From Elmis aenea (lineage: Eukaryota > Arthropoda > Insecta > Coleoptera > Elmidae): 64,000 nucleotides of DNA. The notes beneath the pieces were generated by a model. It ran no database searches. It was not told the origin of the DNA and saw only the letters and a list, made by a program, of their open reading frames with translations. The stretch's first letter is position 1. Every line of letters starts with the position of its first letter. Location of the stretch: NCBI GenBank assembly GCA_947652605.1, contig OX393583.1, positions 13,991,222-14,055,221 of the forward strand, read 5' to 3'. A program made the position numbers and the translations under genes. Below, in pieces: positions 21,830 to 33,018 of this stretch.

Positions 21830-24290
21830 CCTATAATCAAACAACAGGAGAAACCAACTTTATCGATTCTAATAAATTTAGGTATTAATGAATAAATATT
21901 TTTTTCTTATTAATAATATGGAAAGGAATCTAAATAACCGATTTTATTGGGGAGAAGGCTACTTTATACTAGGTATGTTAGTTTATTTCAATGATTTATA
22001 TTATATTTATGAATATATGTAAATAATTTTACTGATATATGTGTAATTAGAAATAATATATAAGAATAATCAATTTTTGCTACAATTGTGCAAATTTTTT
22101 CTTAATAAATGTGTTTTTCAGTTAATTCCGCAATGTTCTCTTTTTTGATTTGTATTGTTCTTTTTATACATTCAGGATATCTGGCAACCCTACATTTACA
22201 CAATTAAATGTCGATGAATTTCGAAAAAAATTTAGACTTTCGAGGGATACTCATTCCAATACATTTTACATACTATTTAAATTTGTAGCAATTACACTCC
22301 ATTGCTTTTGGGCATCGTTATATGTAAAATTTTGTGAAAATTTGCCACTTAATAATTAACTATTCTCTCAAGAATTTCTACTAATGGTGCTTTCTGCTGC
22401 TCCGTTAATTTCCCCATAATCAATCAGAACAAAAACCACAGAACATTCAAAAACTGGCGGCAAAGTGACAGACCATGCAAAATTCCAATGTTGCAACATC
22501 TACCCACTCGCGTCGAAGAATTGCAAAGGCAGGGGTAGATGAGAATACAGAAGCGACCACTCCACTCGCATTGACGACGCTCGCTTTCATGAGCACTGCT
22601 GTTCAAAGCGAGCGAGTTGGGAATAGCGCCCCAGGACATGACAGAATAACAAGCGAAATGTTAAAAAAATATGGGACCCCAAGGAACACGTCTACTTCTA
22701 GAAGTCATGAACAAGGCATGGTCCGAAGAAATAATACCGAAAGACTGTGAGATAGGTAGGATACTGCCTATATTTAAGAAGGGGGACAGCAAAGATTGCA
22801 ATGATTACAGGGGCACAATGCTTCTCAGCACAGCACTAAAATTGTACGAACAAATATTAGCACAAAAACTAACAAAAATATTAGATAAGACATTAACAGA
22901 ATCACAAAGTGGATTTAAAAAAGGTAGGAGTGTTCAGGATCACATATTCACAATTAAACAGATTATAACCAAAACACAACTAAAAACAGAAAAAGCATAC
23001 TTCGCATTTATAGATCTACAAAAAGCATTCGATAAAGTGTCTAGACAAAAAGTTTTGGAGATCCTTGAAGAAAGAAAGGTAGACAATAAACTAATAAAAA
23101 ATATCAGATGCTTGTATAAGAAGACAATAAATAGCGTGGTGACGAAAAACATGAAATCAGACTTTTTCAATACAGAAGATGGATTAAGACAAGGGGGAGG
23201 AATGAGCCCAATATTGTTTACAATATTTATGGACAACATAATTAAGAAGTGCAAACAAAAAGTTAAAAGTTTATTCGTAGGCTATAAGAATTAACAGAAG
23301 GTCGAAATAGCAGAGTGTGCGTTCGCAGACGATGTAGTCATTATGGCAGAGAATGTAAAAGATCTCAAAACTAATATAGAAATTTGGAAAAAAGCATTAG
23401 AAGAAAATGGAATGGAAATAAATCACAAGAAAACAAAAGTGATGACGACAAACGAAGGAAACGAGAACATAAACATAGAAATTGAAGAAGAAAAAATTGA
23501 AACCCTACAATATTTTGACTATTTGACTACCTTGGAGTAGCAATCGAGAAGACAGGACTACAAGAAGTGAAAATTAACAAGAGAATAGAAAAAGCAATGA
23601 AAACCTACTACGCTATCGACAAGACGTTCATTAATAAAAAAGAAATCTCAAAAAAGACCAAAATAAATGTATACCGCACAATATTCCTCTTAAGTCGTAC
23701 TTTCTTATGGACGAATGACATTTTAAATTTTATTCCGGGGAAAAAAATTCTGAAGATGGTAAGCGGATGACCTGACTATAAATCATACTTCCAATTACGT
23801 GTTTTATTTCTAATTATCTCACAAAGTCAATGGGAAACACCTAAACATTTCGGCCAAGTTTGATAGCTCTAGCTTAAACGGCTAGGACGTAATCGATTTT
23901 TTAATTTTTTTTCTTGCAACTTTGGAGGTCTCTAACTTTGAAAGGAAGCATTTTCGGATAACAAAATATTTGACAAATGGTCATCATTTTCACTCAGGAA
24001 TATGCACCTACTTTTTGGCGGTGTATAATCGGGACACCCTGTATAGAACACATTGGCAACTTAAAAATGTGTAATAACCTTGTATTTCAATTTTTTTAAC
24101 ACTTCCTACTTAAGGGTGGAGTCTATGTATAATTTCACCTTCGCCCAAATTAAGAAGAAATTTAAACATGAATTTTGACAATTTTTTTCTAGGCATTATG
24201 GTCACACCAAAAAATAAAAGACGTTTTAACTACATGAATGCATTTTTGTTTATTACAACCCTTTTTAATTATTGTTACATTTATTTTCAG

Positions 24291-24502
24291 TATGATACGG
24301 ACAACAACGGCCATATCAACCTAAAAGAGTTGGAAGTCTTCATAAATAGTAGGGAATATGATAACGACATTCCTGAACATGTCGTTCGTAAAATTCACGA
24401 GAAAGTAGATCAAGACGGAAATGGAGAGTTGGATTATGAAGAGTTTGTAAATATGATCACACATCCAGACTACAGACCGCTTTTTGGGCATTTACTTAAA
24501 AG
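24291..24502 (+). CDS. rho-4: Rhomboid-4-like EF-hand exon, copy A (probable allele)
   Basis: TTTATTTTCAG precedes a 212-nt exon (phase 0 in, 2 out) encoding two EF-hands: loop 1 DTDNNGHINLKE and loop 2 DQDGNGELDYEE, both with acidic or amide residues at positions 1, 3, 5 and Glu at 12. EF-hands in front of the rhomboid core mark the rhomboid-4/RHBDL3 subfamily, where calcium is known to modulate protease activity. The donor is AAAAG|GTAATA. It differs from 37735-37946 by one residue (K/R). Its phases do not allow it to be spliced onto the second copy of itself. Confidence 0.85.
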
Positions 24503-24854
24503 GTAATACAATTTTTAACTTAATCCCGAAGATTTCGCTGCAAGCTTCACGTTTTAAGTCGAACTTCTAGGCGCGTTCGTTCGTATTTCCTCCACATATT
24601 TCTATCGTTGTTCCAACTTCGGTATTTAACCCATTTACCAACTCTTACCTTACTCAAAGGGTTTCCGAGTCTAAACTATTTTTCTATTACCGGGATTCGA
24701 GACTTGAAAAAACAAAAATCCCGAGACTTGTTTTTCGAATCATTGGTTTGATTTTAATAATTGTGCAAAAGACGAGACTCTAAATATTAAACTTTAAGAG
24801 AAAATACGTCGTAACAAAATTACCTACGACCGAAAATGTTCTCTCGCAGTCAGT

Positions 24855-24878
24855 GCTTCTTCTTCTTCTTCTTCTTCT
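24855..24878. repeat. CTT microsatellite
   Basis: About eight TTC/CTT units next to the LINE fragment; shorter in the other copy (near 38302). Confidence 0.8.
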
Positions 24879-24928
24879 ATCTTATTCATACACCTCTCTA
24901 CCGTTTGGTGTAGGGCTTTTGATTCATT

Positions 24929-25134
24929 TTATGTATGTGGCATCTTTTTGTATGCTTTTCTCCATATTTTTATATATCTTGTTAGTTCTCTAACCCTACT
25001 CCACTCGATTTCTCTATTTGTTGCAACTTCTTTCGCCTCCTCATTCCAAGTTTTCCTTGGTCTTCCTTTTCGATGTTTCCCTTCCATTTGCGCTTCATTA
25101 TGCTTTCCTGGGCATCCTATCTTCTTCGATTCTA
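24929..25134 (-). pseudogene. Non-LTR retrotransposon C-terminus, copy A
   Basis: The minus strand encodes KHRKGRPRKTWNEEAKEVA and ends KIWRKAYKKMPHT, the basic RGRPRKTW tail of LINE polyproteins. Upstream it is cut by the element starting at 25137. Confidence 0.7.
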
Positions 25135-25136
25135 TA

Positions 25137-25676
25137 CAGGGTGAGTCCCAACGGATGCCACAGAGTTTTATGGCGAAACGGTTTATATTTTCCAATTTCT
25201 GTCGCGGTTAGATTATGCGAGTCAATAAGGGCTATATTTAAAAATATTTTCAAACATACAGGGTGCCCCAATCTTCATTTTGAGCTGAGAAAAAGCGCGT
25301 CATTTACTTTTCGATTAAATAAATTTACCCGCGTTACTTTAGCAATAAAAATTGGCAATATTAAATATCTCCGTTAAAAAAAGGCAAAACCTTCATTTTT
25401 TGCAGGGTAGTTATAAATTCACAGCCTCTATATGCCCATCATGTTAAAAAAATATTGGCCACCCCCGGAGGCGGAAGCCCAATTGTCAAATTTTAACAAA
25501 AGACCCTGCCACCTTCAAATTTACACCAAATGTACCTTTTATAATTAGTAGACGATCCCCTATCTCAAAATCGTTAAGGCCACGTTTCTTCGGCGGCGGC
25601 GAATTTTCAAAGGATATTTCAAAAATCTATTGCTGGGTCGAACGGAGGACCCTGCCACCTTCAAATTTACACCAAA
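25137..25676. mobile_element. CAGGGTGAGTC-family element running into the gap
   Basis: Starts CAGGGTGAGTCCCAACGGAT after TA and continues past the point where copy B diverges (25326) into sequence with a direct repeat CCCTGCCACCTTCAAATTTA (near 25503 and 25650). The right end is lost in the N gap. Confidence 0.6.
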
Positions 25677-25876
25677 NNNNNNNNNNNNNNNNNNNNNNNN
25701 NNNNNNNNNNNNNNNNNNNNNNNNNNNNNNNNNNNNNNNNNNNNNNNNNNNNNNNNNNNNNNNNNNNNNNNNNNNNNNNNNNNNNNNNNNNNNNNNNNNN
25801 NNNNNNNNNNNNNNNNNNNNNNNNNNNNNNNNNNNNNNNNNNNNNNNNNNNNNNNNNNNNNNNNNNNNNNNNNNNN
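25677..25876. other. 200-N assembly gap
   Basis: Exactly 200 N. The contig to the left ends just after the 13-kb segment and the contig to the right starts inside the tandem array of the same segment. A fixed 200-N run is a scaffolder placeholder, not a measured distance. Confidence 0.98.
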
Positions 25877-26642
25877 CAGCAGGAATGCTAAGTCGTGGCA
25901 CCGCCTTAGCCGGATGGAATAGTAAGTCGTGGCAGACACCGCCTTAGTAGCAGGAATGCTAAGACGCGACAACACCGCCTTAGCCGGATGAAATACTGTC
26001 GTGACAGACACCGCCTTAGTAGCAGGAATGCTAAGTCGTGACAACACCGCCTTAGCATGGTTAGGAAGCTAAGTCGTGACTACACCGCCTTAGCTAAAGG
26101 TAGAGGACTGGCTGGATCTCAGGCCAGAAGTGACTTTCAGCAATGAAACGCGGCCTTTTATAGCGGTTGAGTCGGAGTGGGAGCGTCCGCGCCCCACCTA
26201 TACTGCGCGGTCAGAACGGTCGTTAGCGGCGTGTTTCCAATAGCGTTGGAAATTATCAGATCGCATTTCAAAACAATGGAATAATTTATCGAAATAAATT
26301 ATTTCATTACAGTATTTAAAAAAAATTAAGTTGATGGTTCTGAAGAGACGAAACGTTGTTGGAAATTCTATGTTATCTCAAAATATAAAGCGTAAGAAGT
26401 TGCCATGGAGAAGTGCTTCCAGATTGTCGATATCTTAAAAAGTGTCGGAAATGGGGCCAAAAAACGAAAATCAATTTTTTCAATTTTTCCTCAATAACTT
26501 TTGAACTAAGACAGCTATGAAAATTCTCTTTGCAGATATTTGATGAGCATCTAATTTCGCAGCTTTGCCGTAATTTAACCGACCTCGTAGCTCTTAAGAT
26601 AAGCGAGATCCCCATGCATTTACTCGAATTTGGGACACCCTG
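25877..26642. mobile_element. Right part of the LTR-bearing palindrome, copy B
   Basis: Equivalent to 11708-12517: the end of the tandem array, the leader, then the right arm ending GGGACACCCTG|TA. Contains a 27-bp segment around GAAGAGACGAAACG that copy A lacks. Confidence 0.8.
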
Positions 26643-26793
26643 TATTGCACGGCAAAAAAAGTTTTAAAAAAATTTATAACGGTACAAGATCCATACACCC
26701 TGTAGGTATATCACACTAAATTTATGATATCTTGATAATAATGTCTATTATAATCGCATTGAACAATGGAAAACAATACAGTTGCGATAAAAC

Positions 26794-27024
26794 CAGGGCT
26801 GCGGAGTCGGGGGAAAAAAAGTCGACTCCGACTCCTGATAATTTTAGTGGACTGACTCCGACTCCGACTCCGACCAAATTAAATACTAAGACATTTTATG
26901 GTGTGTAATATAGCAAAAAAAATAACAAACATAAAAAAATTATTTAAAAATTGAGTTTAAACTTTGCGGCAAAGGACCATCTCGCAATTTTTTGTTGTCC
27001 TCGGACTCCGACTCCACAGCCCTG
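26794..27024. mobile_element. hAT MITE with GATAAAAC duplication, copy B (uninterrupted)
   Basis: Same ends and duplication as 12690-13931 but without the nested Harbinger and with fewer GACTCC repeats. Confidence 0.9.
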
Positions 27025-27353
27025 GATAAAACACTTCAATATCGTTATTAGCGTCGAAGAAAGATATGCATATCCGGTTTGCTTGGGTTAACGAATACAC
27101 ACACTTCATATCATTTTATGCAAATAACGTTAGTTGACGGTCACATAGTTATGTAAGATTGCGATCTTTTTTATTGTGGTAATCACTGACAATATCGAAA
27201 TCAACGTAATTCTGATAAACGCTATCAAGGCGCCCTTCCCTAGCCCAATTCCAATGAAATTCGTCGTTCAGTATGAATCAGTGAATTTTACGTGCAGCTA
27301 GACAACGGTAGGCGTGTGTCGCGCTGTACACGTTTTTGTTGTTTTTTTTTGCG

Positions 27354-27461
27354 ATGGCTAGAAATTTCCTCCGCAGTTTAAGCACAAGGACGACGAGCGA
27401 TGCTGGAGCTGATATACCACTACAGGCCAGCGACGAGAGGTGGAAAAAACTCTTTAGAAAA
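27354..27461 (+). CDS. rho-4: Rhomboid-4-like protease, coding exon 1
   Basis: ATG at 27354, 36 codons, donor AAAA|GTAAGT, phase 0. The peptide MARNFLRSLSTRTT... is basic and polar and ends in the helix WKKLFRK that leads into EF-hand 1, so the N-terminus is cytosolic. The assembled protein (exons 27354-27461, 37735-37946, 42603-42860, 42986-43199, 46744-47055) would be about 367 residues, near the usual length of rhomboid-4/RHBDL3 proteins. The preceding 200 bp carry no TATA box; a TTCAGT motif shortly upstream could be an initiator, but this is weak. Confidence 0.8.
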
Positions 27462-28169
27462 GTAAGTGAACTTATGTTTTTAAACCGATTATAGTTTTCT
27501 TAATCTTTCGTTGTGAAATTGAAATTTTAAAGTAATTAACGAGTTTTTAACAACTTGCTAGATTTTAAATGGTAAACTAATATTTGTTTTTAAACAGAAA
27601 CTTGTTTTCATGTAGCTATTATGATTATACAAAAAAGTACAAAGAAACAAGCGAATGGACATACGTAAACAAACTACCTGATGTCCCAAAATACAAGCTA
27701 CAAAGTCGGTTAAATGGGTACTAAATTTAGGGTTGAATTTAAATTTGAAATAAAAGTATTACAGCTCACCTAGTTTAAAGGTAATTGAAATAACAACGAA
27801 CAAAATTGTGTTTAACTTTTTCTGCATTATTACCTTAATTTTTTGAGATACAATGGAAATCCAGGTAATCTTCCAGGACGCCATGAAAGTGTCCACTATC
27901 TGCAGCTGGATTCTGTAACTTTGGAATTAACGGTAATTCAAGTTCATTACTACCTTGTTAATATGACCCACTTCTACGAAAAGCGATGCTCTATAACCCA
28001 CCGGTGGTAATTCACGGCGGGTTTACCCAAGTTAAAGTTGAGTATCTGCTATTTTAGGAAAGTTAGTTCAGAAAATCCTACTACGCACGTTCACAAGTGA
28101 AATGTGTTTAACGCGTATATGTTTAAAAATTACCGCCATGTCACTTTGTACACTCTGTCTTACGTTAAG

Positions 28170-29285
28170 CAGTGGCGGATCTTGATTTTGTGGGGCCCAG
28201 GCGCAACCTGATCTGGAGGCCCCCTATTAAGATGGTTCACTAAAATGAACAATGCAGAAAAATCATAACGTTTTTTATTTTTAGAACCAACAAAAACATA
28301 AACACAAAAATCAAATACGGAAACAAAATATTCTCAAGTACCAGAAAAAAAAATCACATACCCATTTAAAAGAAAAAATCCCCTCAGGTAAAAAAATCAC
28401 AGTAAAATTCTGCATCATACAGTACAGGTGGTCCAAATTCGATGGGACTACAATGGGTATCTTGCTTAATAGTCAAGATAGAGAAACGGTTAAATTACTA
28501 AAAATGTTTAGTTTTTTTAGAACAAACTCAGAACAGTTTTCAAAAATATTCTATCATTTCCGGTTTTTGAATTATTAATGAAAAACTGTTTTTTTGTTAT
28601 ATTTATAATGTGTCATATCTCCCTTATTGTTTTAAATATCGAAAAAGTTTATAAAGATTATTTTTAGATATTTTTATGTAGGTAGATTTTGATAGTAGGT
28701 ACTAAAAAAAAATTTACGCTCGCCGTTTATTTTCAATAATACGCAAGTTACAAAGGTTTTTAAAATTTTTTAAAGATGAGAAACAAAAAGCAGGTTGTGA
28801 AAACAAAGGAAAATCGGAAAAGATAGAATATATTTGACAAGAATTCTGAGTTTGTCCCAAAAAACTGCACGTTTTTGGTACATTAACCGTTTCTCTATCT
28901 TGACTATTAAGCGAGATGCCCATGTAATCCCATCGAATTTGGACCACCCTGTACAGTACATCGGCTTGCAGTGCACTGTAATCAGTTACAAGCAGGGTTG
29001 CAAGTTTTGGCGATTTGGAACCAAATTGGCTATCATTTTTGTTTAATTTAACATGTTTTTTTTTTTTAATTGGCATCAATGGCTATTACACAATACCCAC
29101 TATGAAAATAGGTTTTAGAAGATATTACAATTTGCCTACAATTATTATTTTATTAATTCTCATATTAACAGACAATAAAAATTTAATTTTGGTTTTTGAG
29201 GATGACGAACCCAACGATTCTGAGGCCCCTTTTTGCCGAGGCCCGAGGCGCGCGCCTCATGTGCCTGTGCGGTAATCCGCCACTG
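28170..29285. mobile_element. hAT element (CAGTGGCGGAT ends), copy B
   Basis: Allelic counterpart of 15079-16193, with the same flanking CGTTAAG/CGTTAAAG and the same nested palindrome. Confidence 0.8.
28425..28951. mobile_element. Palindromic CAGGTGGTCC element, copy B
   Basis: Counterpart of 15334-15860, TA-flanked. Confidence 0.8.
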
Positions 29286-29348
29286 CGTTAAAGAATTTAT
29301 GGTAGTTTTTTTTTTAAGTTGTGATACGTTTTGTTCCTATTTTTTATA

Positions 29349-29899
29349 CTTCCTCTGTCCCGAAATAAGTGTCCGATTACTATATTTGCTGGATCTTAAT
29401 TGTATTTTAAAACGTAAATTGTAATTGTTTATAACGTCAAGTAAAATATGTCAAAAATGACATTTGTGCATAGTCAGAAAGTTTAAACACGTTAGCTCGG
29501 CTTTTGGATCGTTATTTTAAAAACATACTTTATCTTGCCATTTTAAACAATACTGGTGTAGACACATCATGAACAGTGAAGAAGTTCCTGTAGTTGCACC
29601 ACAAAGAAAAAAGCCTAATCTGTCACAGAAAAGCGTCAAAGTGTGTACCATTACCTGCTATAAGAAAGTTGGAGCATGAGAAATTTTAAGCATCACTCAT
29701 GAATATTTCAAAAATCGCTTAAAATCTAGTGTCCTATGACTGTTTATTAAACTTTTTTTAATTTTAAAATTTGTTTTAGACCATGCACCAACTTTTATCA
29801 AGAATAAAATTTTCTGAGAAATCGATAATAAATTTTTTGTTCCATTTGTGCAGACAAAAATTTTTACCAAATCGGACACTTATTTTGGGACAGAGGGAG
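29349..29899. mobile_element. Mariner-like element, copy B
   Basis: Counterpart of 16257-16803 with an intact right end: CTTCCTCTGTCCC at the left, GGGACAGAGGGAG at the right, TA on both sides. This confirms the superfamily-typical TA duplication. Confidence 0.75.
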
Positions 29900-30214
29900 T
29901 ATTACACAACGATTTTGTAAAGTTTTCGTATCTTATAGTTTTGTTTACTGAATTAATTTTGTTTCAATGGTCAGCACTTTGTATGGGTATTTTTTAAATT
30001 GGACCAGTGATGTGGTAAAGTAATTCTATTTGTTTAGTTGATTGCATTTATTCATTGCAGTATTTTATTGTTACAAATAAATTAATATACAATGTAATTT
30101 ATATATTAAGCTGGACTGTGAAATTAAAATTGGTGAATAATACACAAAGATATGACAAAACTTAATTTTGATATAATTTTGTGCATCTCGCAAGTTACGT
30201 TTGCATATTTCTTA

Positions 30215-30354
30215 TGGTGCCTTTCCACGTGAGAGTAAACTACTCTCGATAGCAGCGTCGCCAAGGATACAGCCCCTGAGAGTAACTCGCGATTGGCTGT
30301 ATCCTTGGCGACACTGCTATCGAGAGTAGTTTACTCTCAGGTGGAAAGGCACCA
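30215..30354. mobile_element. 140-bp foldback MITE, present in copy B only
   Basis: TTA on both flanks (30212-30214, 30355-30357); copy A has the single TTA at 17137-17139. The loop is in the opposite orientation to the other copies, the only mark of orientation in so symmetrical an element. A clean, recent insertion. Confidence 0.92.
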
Positions 30355-30828
30355 TTAATGTTGCGTTTATTATTTTCTTCGTTCCACCATAAAATATGTG
30401 TTAGATGGGCCATCTTTCTGAAAGAATGTAAAAATACCAATATACTGTCATGCGAATAATATACATTACTAGTTTACATGAGGTATTTATTTACTTGTTG
30501 AATGAACACAATATAATATTACGGATTTAAAAATGTAACAAAATTAATATCAATTTGTAAAATAAAAGATTTACTGTACTTACCAAAGCGCTATGCCGTC
30601 GCTTCGTTCCTAAATTTGCTAATATCCAACACACTTAATTATTGTTAATAAGAATAGTTTCATTTTTAATTCAACACAAATACAACATTCCAAAAATTTA
30701 CTTAAAATATAAAAATTCACACCCAATCACTAAATGTTATTGAGTAAACACGTCGAAATGACAGGGTTTTAGCCTTAAACGCGGCTGTCGAGCCAGTTCA
30801 CGTGAATTACGTCTAGCATTTACAGTAA

Positions 30829-30959
30829 TGGTGCCTGTCCACGTGAGAGTAAACAACTCTCGATAGCAGCGTCGCCAAGGATACAGCCAATCGCGAGTTA
30901 CTCTCAGGGGCTGTATCCTTGGCGACGCGAGTAGTTTACTCTCACGTGGACAGGCACCA
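30829..30959. mobile_element. Foldback MITE, copy B allele of 17610-17749
   Basis: Same site and flanks as copy A but the right arm has lost 9 bases near 30928, breaking the perfect hairpin. Confidence 0.85.
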
Positions 30960-32458
30960 TTAGGGTTCATTCTTGGTCCTCAGTAGAAACGGAATATCAA
31001 CTACGCGAATTGGGAAGTCACCACTAACGCGTGGTGTTTACGCTGGTGTTTAAAAGTTACGGAATAAGGGGGCTGGTAGATCAAATGTGCGTCGGATATT
31101 TCTGTGTCGACCTATTGCTATCATTTTCATTACTTATTAAAGAAAAGTTTAAACCAAGCTTTAACCTGACCACCTATTACTGACCAAACGAATGACGATC
31201 ATGTTAAGGGTAAGTTAAAGCTTCTTTTTTTAAATCAAACGGTATTTGTGATTCTAGCACTCATATTTGACACGGAAATATCCGAAATACACTTGACCTA
31301 CCAAGACGTCCTGACGGTGTCCACGATCTGAAGATTATCGAATTTCTATCGATTGTTCCTCGACTAATCGTTTTCCTGTATGTTTCGTTTATTTCATACA
31401 GTCCCGATTAAATTCCGTATAAAACAAGCAAAAATCGGACTGCCTCGATCGTAATCCTATTCATCGTTTTACCGCTTTATTCGTTCAAATTTTTAACTGG
31501 ATCGATAGTTTTTTCAAAATAACAAATCCATATTGCAAAGTAAAATATGAATGTTGCGTTTTACGGCTTCTCACGGTTGCCTCCGACGTTGTCCTTGAGA
31601 AGCTTTTCAAGATACGGACTGAATTCTTCAAATTGGCATCACATTTGATAAATACTAACTCACGAGGACGCTCTTGTTTGAATTGGCCTAATAAAGGCTT
31701 AGGTTTAAACAGCACATACACATACTTGTGTATGTATACATGTATGTGTGTATTTATCTTACATGAGCAAATATTTGTTTGAGATGATATAATTTTTTTC
31801 GTATGTTCCCCCATCAAAGTTTTCCCGCATTTATCGTTTTTTTTTTCAACAGTCCGTTCAAAAACAATTGATAGAGCCTTACTTTATTAAAAAATTATAA
31901 ACACTTTTCGAAAGCAACTATTTATTGTCCAAACACTATTACATTTGAATTTTGTGCCAGACGTTTCGTCTCTTTTAAACCATCAACTTCGTTAATACTT
32001 GTACACGACATATTGGATTTTTGTATGAAAAAGTACTTACAATTCTGAATACGATGATATAATATACTATAAATGTAATTAGAAAAACAACCGATGAAAA
32101 TTATAAATAGCGATTCCCATCAAATCAAGTTTGCTATTAAATAAAATGTATCCAAACCATAATAAAGGTTTTAAACTGCAAGTTTTACGACTTTTACGAA
32201 TATACTTACAGTGGCTGCACTAATTTTAAGCAAATCGTGATAATCAAGCATTAAAAAAATTGGTGTCATAAAAATATAAAGTAATGGTCAGTTTTATCTC
32301 TAAATGCCACAGTTTTACGAACGCTTATCTTGTATCAGATTGCAGTTTTAGATGAAATGGAAAATGTGTTCCAATAGTTAATTTTTAACGTTTATATTCA
32401 AATTCAATTCATTCTGGGTAGTAGAAATCCTTAATAAAACTTTTGAGAAGAACATGTA

Positions 32459-32761
32459 CAGGGTGGGCAAATTTCGATGTTTTAATAGGGAATCTCGGTA
32501 ACTATATGAGGTATCAAAAAACCGACCGCGCATCCTCGATCTTTTTTTTCGAGAAAAAGTTAATGGTGAAAACTAAAATTGGTTATCGTCTTTTGTTTTC
32601 GAGTTATCGCCGATAACTCGAAAACAAAAGACGATAACCAATTTTAGTTTTCTCCATTAACTTTTTCTCGAAAAAAGAGATCGAGGATGCGCGGTCAGTT
32701 TTTTGATACCTCTTATAGTTACCGAGATTCCCTATGAAATCATCGAAATTTGCCCACCCTG
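32459..32761. mobile_element. 303-bp near-perfect palindrome, present in copy B only
   Basis: Starts CAGGGTGGGCAAATTTCG and ends with its reverse complement. The arms meet almost without a loop at TTATCGCCGATAA near 32608. TA flanks both sides, and copy A has the empty site ACATGTACTGC near 19246. The two arms differ at only a few positions. Confidence 0.95.
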
Positions 32762-32763
32762 TA

Positions 32764-33018
32764 CTGCTCAGCTGCGTTTTTGGATATCACCCAGGCGTTT
32801 GACAAAGTGTGGCGTCAAGGTTTACTGCACAAGGTAAAAGCAAAACTACCAGAAACCTATTATCGGGTCCTACAGTCCTAACAAACAGACACTTCATGGT
32901 AAAATACCAAGAGGAAACAACTCAGCTGTACCCTGTAGAATCGGGGGTACCACAGGGCAGTGTACTGGGACCGATACTATACCTTGTCTACACCGCAGAC
33001 ATCCCAATATCGAAATTC
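32764..33018 (+). pseudogene. Jockey-type reverse transcriptase fragment, copy B
   Basis: Counterpart of 19250-19510 with the same internal frameshift (AFDKVW then GVPQGSVLGP). The 303-bp palindrome sits immediately upstream. Confidence 0.8.

Larger units (their letters stand above)
21147..22192. mobile_element. hAT element with CATTTACA duplication, nested in the Harbinger
   Basis: TAGGGTTGCCAGAATATC and GATATCTGGCAACCCTA ends are flanked by CATTTACA on both sides (21139-21146, 22193-22200). It splits the Harbinger transposase remnant and contains the palindrome 21473-21829. No hAT transposase recognised. Confidence 0.85.
20831..22631. mobile_element. Harbinger derivative inserted in the LINE, copy A only
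   Basis: GGCTGGTATTCTCAACTC and the inverted GGGCGCTATTCCCAACTC form the ends; CAG flanks both (20828-20830, 22632-22634). Copy B has the empty site AAAACACCAGGACATG at 36076. Inside, MDDIKFINLIEDLE and FTQLNVDEFRKKFRLSRDT look like the N-terminal region of a HARBI1-like transposase split by a hAT. The target lies in the codons for the conserved K-T-P-G of the reverse transcriptase. Confidence 0.85.
20535..23770 (+). pseudogene. Non-LTR retrotransposon reverse transcriptase, copy A
   Basis: Reading in order: ERWKEYFEELLN, NGKTPG, RILPIFKKGD, QSGFKKGRSVQDH, FIDLQKAFDKV, LRQGGGMSPILFTIF, FADDVVIMAE, the usual blocks of a LINE reverse transcriptase. The clade (RTE or Jockey-like) is unresolved. 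It is interrupted by a 1.8-kb Harbinger at 20831-22631 and has a stop near 23293 where copy B has an extra T. Copy B has different lesions, so each allele is broken independently. Confidence 0.85.
11708..25326. repeat. Haplotype-like copy A of a 13-kb segment
   Basis: Collinear with 25877-38764 over its whole length at about 98% identity by eye. Differences are single bases, small indels, a VNTR and whole transposons present in one copy only: 12780-13762 and 20831-22631 here; 30215-30354 and 32459-32761 in the other. It contains exon 1 and the EF-hand exon of the second rhomboid gene. Confidence 0.9.
29902..32456. other. Intron sequence, no gene seen, copy B
   Basis: Counterpart of 16804-19245. 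Holds two 140-bp MITEs (30215-30354 and 30829-30959) and otherwise nothing I recognise. Confidence 0.5.

Noticed and set aside
24168..24290. Reading frame extending 41 codons upstream of the EF-hand exon
   Set aside because: It runs through the intron 3' end and its TTTATTTTCAG acceptor; the joined exon 1 and EF-hand helix fits at 24291, so the upstream codons are intronic.
25560..26047. Frames crossing the N gap
   Set aside because: Their central residues are all unknown; they are products of reading through N.
26337..26370. CTGAAGAGACGAAACG as a second hammerhead core
   Set aside because: No stem II can form between the CUGA and GAAA parts; only a chance resemblance to the core words.
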